The translations under genes and the position numbers were made by a program. DNA of 64,000 nt, taken from Bog-473 sp963730395 (GTDB lineage: Bacteria > Actinomycetota > Acidimicrobiia > Acidimicrobiales > RAAP-2). Location: positions 1-64,000 of the forward strand of contig CAVSSK010000031.1 of NCBI GenBank assembly GCA_963730395.1. Reading direction: 5' to 3'. The notes below the pieces were generated by a model, which did not search any database, was not told the origin of the DNA, and saw only the letters and a list, made by a program, of their open reading frames with translations. Shown here in pieces: positions 60,095 to 64,000 of this stretch. The number at the start of each line of letters is the position of its first letter. The stretch's first letter is position 1.

Positions 60095-61443
60095 CCTCCC
60101 ATGAGCTCGGTCTCCGGGCGTCGGCCTCCTCGCCTCTGAGCCCCCTCTGTGGACTCAGGGCGCCTCGGGCGCACAGCCGCATTGGCCTTGAACACGGCAT
60201 CGAACCACCGCGCCGTGGGGGTGCGCGCGGTCATCAGCTCCCCCACTCGGGTCGCTGCAGCTGCGACAGACTGGTGCCGATTCAGGGGTGCACCGTCGAG
60301 CAGCTCGTTCCAGAAGAGGGACCAGCCACCGGCGATGGCATCACTCCGGGCCAGCGTCATCAGCAGCCGGGACAGTGCGGCGACGGCCCGAGGTCGGCCG
60401 ACCAGCCACGACTGCGCCGCCGCCGTGATCCGGTGGTACGGCAGATGATCGGCCGCCAGGGCGGCCCGGTAGCGCGAGGCCGCTCGCCCGGGGTCGCCCA
60501 GCAGGGCCTCGGCTGCAGAGCGGCCGCTTCCCATCGCCTGGGAGATCCCCTCGCCCTGTACCGGGTTGACGAGACCTGCCGCGTCGCCGACGAGGAGCAC
60601 GCGCCCGGCGGCCGGTGTGGTGCCGATGACGCCCATCTTGAGCCAACCACCGAGCCGCCGCGAATCTCCCGAGTTCGGAGGGCCGGCCAACAGCCCGACA
60701 TCCCGGAGGTGCTCGAAGAAGTGCGGAAGGAGCTGTTGGACCTTCGCTCCCTCCCTCCGGTCCCCGACGGTCCCGAGACCGAGGCCCACGTTGGAGCTCC
60801 CGCTCGGCCCGGGGAAGACCCACCCATAGCCGGGAAAGGCCCGCCACGGTGACGGCTCCCAGAACACGATGGCCGGGACGTCCACGACCTCAGGCGTGTA
60901 CGTCCGGATGGCGAAACCCCATAACACCCGCTTCGCATCGACCATCGCAGCGTCGGCGGCCACCCGGCTGGTGGCGCCGTCCGCCCCGACCAGGAAGTCA
61001 CCGCGGAGATCGTGTCCGGTGCTCAGTCGGTACCCGCCGAACCGCCCCTCATCTTCCAGTGGCTCGACGGCTCGCCCCTGCACCGGGTCGGCACCCGCAG
61101 CAACCGCTTCGTCGTGCAGCATGGAGTCGAAGACCGTCCGCGTGACCGCGGTGCCGTGGTCAGGGTAGGTGAGTCCTTCGCCGCACGGCAGCCGCGTCCG
61201 GCGACCCGTCGGGCCGACGACGGAGATCTCGCCGATGTCGCGTCCCTCCGGCCTGGACACTCCGAGCTCGGTCAGCACCTGGAGGCCGCGGGGACCGACG
61301 ATGTCGCCGCACGCCTTGTCACGAGGGAACGCAGCCTTGTCGACCAAGGCAACACGGGCCCCGCCCCGAGCCAACACGAGGGCTGCGATGCTGCCCGCCG
61401 GGCCACCACCCACAACGATGACGTCATAGTGTGACGACCCCAC
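60070..61443 (-). CDS. geranylgeranyl reductase-family flavoprotein
   Basis: A 457-residue FAD enzyme of the GGR family: YDVIVVGGGPAGSIAALVLARGGARVALVDKAAFPRDKACGDIVGPRGLQVL (GxGxxG and the GGR motif PRDKxCGD), YGWVFPGPSGSSNVGLGL (YxWxFP) and VLLVGDAAGLVNPVQGEGISQAMGSG (GD). It reduces isoprenoid chains of lipids or menaquinone. ATG 61443 diverges from the UbiE-like gene by 57 bp. The C-terminal 60 residues (RRPESTEGAQRRGGRRPE) are low-complexity. Confidence 0.92.
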   Translation of the reverse strand: MGSSHYDVIVVGGGPAGSIAALVLARGGARVALVDKAAFPRDKACGDIVGPRGLQVLTELGVSRPEGRDIGEISVVGPTGRRTRLPCGEGLTYPDHGTAVTRTVFDSMLHDEAVAAGADPVQGRAVEPLEDEGRFGGYRLSTGHDLRGDFLVGADGATSRVAADAAMVDAKRVLWGFAIRTYTPEVVDVPAIVFWEPSPWRAFPGYGWVFPGPSGSSNVGLGLGTVGDRREGAKVQQLLPHFFEHLRDVGLLAGPPNSGDSRRLGGWLKMGVIGTTPAAGRVLLVGDAAGLVNPVQGEGISQAMGSGRSAAEALLGDPGRAASRYRAALAADHLPYHRITAAAQSWLVGRPRAVAALSRLLMTLARSDAIAGGWSLFWNELLDGAPLNRHQSVAAAATRVGELMTARTPTARWFDAVFKANAAVRPRRPESTEGAQRRGGRRPETELMGGQPLPDKS

Positions 61444-61500
61444 ACCGTCCTCTTTCGTTGCCGGGATCTACAGTGAGATCTTCTCATCAGAGGAGGAGCC

Positions 61501-62235
61501 ATGCTGCCGTTTGTCGCCGGCGACCGGAACCGGTTCGCCCAGCAGCTGTTCACGCCTCTGCCCGAACGATACGACCGGCTTGCCGAGGTCCTCTCCATGG
61601 GCCAGAACGGTCGATGGCGACGGGCAATGATCGACCACATCGCTCCTTCTGCGCCTGATCTGATCCTCGATGTTGCATCTGGAACTGCCGGTGTCGCGTT
61701 GCAACTCGCCGATCGAACACGCGGGGATGTGATCGGGGTGGACCTGACAATGGAGATGTTGGCCCAGGGCAGTCGCAACATCGACGCCGCCGACCAGGGT
61801 GCACGGGTTCAGTTGGTCGCGGGCCGCGGTGAACAACTCCCCTTTCCCGACCGGACCTTTGACGCGCTCACCTTCACGTACCTCCTGCGATACGTCGACG
61901 ATCCAGCAGCGACGCTCCGCGAGCTCGCCCGGGTCGTCAAACCGGGAGCAACGGTGGCCAGCCTCGAGTTCTTTCTTCCGCCAAATCGCTTCTGGCGCAT
62001 GATGTGGTGGTTGTACACCCGGCTCGTCTTGCCTGTCGGTGGGTTGGTCACCGGCGGGCGTGAATGGCTCCGAGTGGGGCGATTCCTCGGGCCCAACATC
62101 TCGGGTCACTACCGGAAGTATCCGTTGTCGTGGACCGAGCAAGCATGGCGCCAAGCGGGCTTCGAAGATGTGGGAGTACGCATCATGAGCCTCGGCGGGG
62201 GTCTCGTCATGTGGGGCACCCGCAGCGATGAGTGA
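61501..62235 (+). CDS. UbiE/MenG-like SAM methyltransferase
   Basis: A 244-residue methyltransferase of the UbiE/COQ5 group: FTPLPERYDRLAEVLSMGQNGRWRRAMIDHI, LILDVASGTAGVALQLAD (motif I), VIGVDLTMEMLAQG, VAGRGEQLPFPDRTFDALTFTYLLRYVDD and the UbiE-type LEFFLPPNRFWRMMWWLYTRLVLPVGG. It would C-methylate a prenylated quinone precursor or related substrate. ATG 61501 with GAGGAGGAG. Overlaps the next gene by GTGA; divergent from the GGR-type reductase. Confidence 0.88.
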   Translation: MLPFVAGDRNRFAQQLFTPLPERYDRLAEVLSMGQNGRWRRAMIDHIAPSAPDLILDVASGTAGVALQLADRTRGDVIGVDLTMEMLAQGSRNIDAADQGARVQLVAGRGEQLPFPDRTFDALTFTYLLRYVDDPAATLRELARVVKPGATVASLEFFLPPNRFWRMMWWLYTRLVLPVGGLVTGGREWLRVGRFLGPNISGHYRKYPLSWTEQAWRQAGFEDVGVRIMSLGGGLVMWGTRSDE

Positions 62236-63035
62236 CAAACCGGCGGCTCGCCCTGAGCCAGCCGGGAGCGGAGTCGCCCCCTCTTGCAGCCTCCGGCTCC
62301 CCGGAGGGCACCGAGAGCCGTCCAGCGTTCTATGCGGCCCGACCCGGCGGATGGCGGGACTGGTGGACCCTCCTTCACCCTCCCTACACCGCGTGGCACT
62401 TGTCCTATGTGGTGATCGGAGCCTGCCTGGCGCCCCAAGTCAGCGTGTCGAGGTTGGTTGGCACCCTCCTTGCGTTTCTATGCGCGGTCGGGTTGGCAGC
62501 CCACGCGCTCGACGAACTGCACGGTCGGCCGCTGGGCACCAAGATCCCGACGGGAGTGCTGGTCGGCGTGACCGTCGCAGGCCTCGCTGGCGCGGTCGGT
62601 CTGGGCATTGTCGGACTGGCCAGAGTGGGTTGGGTGCTGATCCCGTTCCTGGTGCTCGGCCCTCTCCTGGTACTGGCGTACAACTTGGAGCTGTTCGGCG
62701 GGTTCGTCCACACCGACGCGGGCTTCGCCCTCGCCTGGGGGTCCTTTCCGGTGCTGGTCGCCTACGTGGCTCAGACAGGACGCCTGGCCGTCGCCCCGCT
62801 GTTGGCTGCCGCGGGAGCTTTCGCCCTTTCGGCGGCGCAACGCCGGCTGAGCACGCCGGCCCGCCTCATCAGGCGCCGCGTCGCCGCGGTCGAGGGCTCC
62901 GTGACGCTCCGTGACGGAGGGGCCTTTCCGATCGACCAGCAGAGCCTGCTCGCACCCCTCGAGGGAGCGCTGCAAATGATGTCGTGGGCAATCGTGCTGC
63001 TGGCGGCCGCACTCGCCGTCGCCCGCTTGGGTTAA
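62232..63035 (+). CDS. UbiA-like membrane protein, degenerate
   Basis: A 267-residue membrane protein with about six to seven helices (LSYVVIGACLAP, LVGTLLAFLCAVGLAAHALDEL, GVLVGVTVAGLAGAVGLGIVGLA, LIPFLVLGPLLVLAYNLEL, LAWGSFPVLVAYVAQ, MSWAIVLLAAALAVARLG) arranged like UbiA prenyltransferases. The first Asp-rich motif (normally NDxxDxxxD) reads HALDELHGRPLGT, and FVHTDAGFALAWGSFPV takes the second site. Whether it is catalytic is unclear. GTG 62232 overlaps the UbiE stop as GTGA. Confidence 0.7.
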   Translation: MTNRRLALSQPGAESPPLAASGSPEGTESRPAFYAARPGGWRDWWTLLHPPYTAWHLSYVVIGACLAPQVSVSRLVGTLLAFLCAVGLAAHALDELHGRPLGTKIPTGVLVGVTVAGLAGAVGLGIVGLARVGWVLIPFLVLGPLLVLAYNLELFGGFVHTDAGFALAWGSFPVLVAYVAQTGRLAVAPLLAAAGAFALSAAQRRLSTPARLIRRRVAAVEGSVTLRDGGAFPIDQQSLLAPLEGALQMMSWAIVLLAAALAVARLG

Positions 63036-63496
63036 CGGGCGGAGCCGAGTCGCCTGCGGAATCCGGCGACCGTGATCTCGACAACTCGATCATGACCGAA
63101 CTGCAGGACGGGATGCGCCACGCGGCTGGCCATCCGCATCGGGCGTTGCATCATCTCGACCGTCCACGACACCTCGACGTTCGAGCCGACACCCTCGGGT
63201 CGGAGGACAAGGCGCGCCTCCCCCTCCAGGTCGCCGTGCACCAGGGCATCCATGCGGTGTGGCCGCTCGCATTCCGTGAGCTCGACCTGAATTCGCATCC
63301 GGTACGGCAGTGGCGGGGCGACGACACCGTGGAGCACGGCTCCGGTGGCCAACGTGTCACCCTCCAGGCGGAATTCCTCCAGCCAGGGCCACCAGCCCTC
63401 GAACTGGTCGACCTCTTCGATGGCGTCCCACAGATCCGCCGGCGGGACCGGGAACTCGTAGTCGCGTCTGTACCGGATGACTGGCCGACGCGGCAT
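63032..63496 (-). CDS. SRPBCC family protein
   Basis: A 154-residue START-like protein: VIRYRRDYEFPVPPADLWDAIEEVDQFEGWWPWLEEFRLEGDTLATGAVLHGVVAPPLPYRMRIQVELTECERP and a C-terminal helix RMASRVAHPVLQFGHDRVVEITVAGF. It resembles polyketide-cyclase-like lipid-binding proteins. ATG 63496; convergent overlap of 4 bp with the UbiA-like gene. Role unknown. Confidence 0.8.
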   Translation of the reverse strand: MPRRPVIRYRRDYEFPVPPADLWDAIEEVDQFEGWWPWLEEFRLEGDTLATGAVLHGVVAPPLPYRMRIQVELTECERPHRMDALVHGDLEGEARLVLRPEGVGSNVEVSWTVEMMQRPMRMASRVAHPVLQFGHDRVVEITVAGFRRRLGSAR

Positions 63497-63600
63497 GTCG
63501 AGAGACGATATGGCCTTCGACGACTCTCGTGATGCGCCGATCCTGGATGCCTCGCGTCGGATGTGCTCGGCAGGCCACCGTCGTCACGACACGATCAACG

Positions 63601-63924
63601 TCAGCTCCACTCGAAGAACTTGCGAAACCGCGACTTGCCGCTCGCAGAGGGCGGCGCGGGGTCTTGCAGCGCCTCGGCCCTGTGGGTTCTCAGCCACGTC
63701 GTGAGCTCGCCCGCGTCCTTGAACACGATCTCCTCGTCTGTCTCCATCACGTAGAGGTGGATCGATCCGCCCTCTGCCGTCACCGAGAACTCGATCTTGC
63801 CCCCGAACACGAAGCACCACAGGGGCGAGGCACCGGGTGTCGACCTTGGCTCGAGGCGCCAGCCCGGCCGGCCCCCGAGCAGGTCAGCCATGTCGTTTCG
63901 GGAGGGTCCTACGCGATCGGTCAT
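63601..63924 (-). CDS. hypothetical protein
   Basis: Not recognised. A 107-residue protein with a compact beta-rich centre (PLWCFVFGGKIEFSVTAEGGSIHLYVMETDEEIVFKDAGELTTWLRTHRAEAL) and a basic tail (SASGKSRFRKFFEWS). The ATG at 63924 is favoured over an upstream start by the natural N-terminus MTDRVGPSRNDM. No signal or membrane part. Confidence 0.6.
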   Translation of the reverse strand: MTDRVGPSRNDMADLLGGRPGWRLEPRSTPGASPLWCFVFGGKIEFSVTAEGGSIHLYVMETDEEIVFKDAGELTTWLRTHRAEALQDPAPPSASGKSRFRKFFEWS

Positions 63925-64000
63925 GCTCGGCTCCAAGTCCTTGTGCTGTGGGCGGTCGGCATCAAAAGACCCGGCCCGCTTGATCAGCTCACTTTGTCAG

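Noticed and set aside
1..64000. CRISPR arrays, toxin-antitoxin pairs, restriction-modification or known defence modules
   Set aside because: No regularly spaced repeats and no diagnostic proteins were seen. The ArsR and HxlR pairs are ordinary regulator-target pairs.

Overview
The window reads as chromosomal DNA of a high-GC actinobacterium, most likely class Acidimicrobiia. This is inferred from high GC, frequent GTG starts, very tight ATGA/GTGA/TTGA gene overlaps, apparent leaderless promoters, an aroA-cmk fusion, and a large secreted protein ending in GYWLVASDGG-type repeats that are common in that class. No rRNA or species-diagnostic marker is present, so the assignment is tentative.

Positions 1-16,500 are accessory DNA: sparse, rearranged and full of broken genes. 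The left part carries a YdeI-like protein, a GT1 glycosyltransferase preceded by a tiny overlapping ORF, and a SnoaL-like/FAD-monooxygenase operon. A 46-47 bp duplication of the 3' half of tRNA-Pro(GGG) lies at 5559-5604 and 16424-16470, the second copy inside the intact tRNA gene. This is the layout expected of an integrative element of about 10.9 kb. Between the copies are a frameshifted phosphofructokinase, a multiply frameshifted methyltransferase, regulator remnants, an intact ArsR/AHSA1 pair with its own operator, a TfoX-like protein, an IS110 element, an HxlR/DsrE divergent pair, an IS3 element with a frameshifted orfB, and an IS481-type remnant. No integrase gene remains.

Positions 16,500-24,200 are transitional: a broken membrane protein, an SRPBCC protein, secreted hydrolase-like proteins, a methyltransferase, an HSL-type esterase and a secreted phosphoesterase.

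Positions 24,200-54,900 are dense conserved chromosome. On the minus strand: gamma-carbonic anhydrase, Der GTPase and a DUF512 radical-SAM protein. IspH diverges from the last through a symmetric promoter. Next come an HD protein and a dolichol-phosphate-mannose-synthase-like GT2. A long minus-strand run follows: scpA-scpB-rluB-aroH-tyrA-(aroA-cmk)-plsC, which joins chromosome segregation, ribosome maturation, aromatic amino-acid and nucleotide metabolism and lipid synthesis. trpS is divergent from scpA. Another minus-strand run holds tlyA-nadK-recN, pyrG-NUDIX-xerD, a DksA/TraR-like protein and an M50 protease. tlyA is broken by two single-base shifts, and rluB has no ordinary start codon for its S4 domain. 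Further right are a TreT-like glycosyltransferase, CBS and HTH/PNPOx proteins, a small gene beneath a perfect LexA-type box, a three-gene 2-oxo-acid dehydrogenase operon (E1alpha-E1beta-E2) and Ku.

Positions 54,900-64,000 hold a 930-residue secreted Ig-like/propeller-repeat protein, a GT87 mannosyltransferase, a geranylgeranyl-reductase-type flavoprotein, and a UbiE-like methyltransferase overlapping a UbiA-like membrane protein. The last three suggest a lipid or quinone function. Two small proteins close the window.

I found no CRISPR array, restriction system, recognisable defence system or biosynthetic megasynthase. The strongest items for follow-up are the tRNA-Pro att duplication, the LexA-boxed small gene, the symmetric ispH/DUF512 promoter, and the rluB and tlyA reading-frame anomalies.
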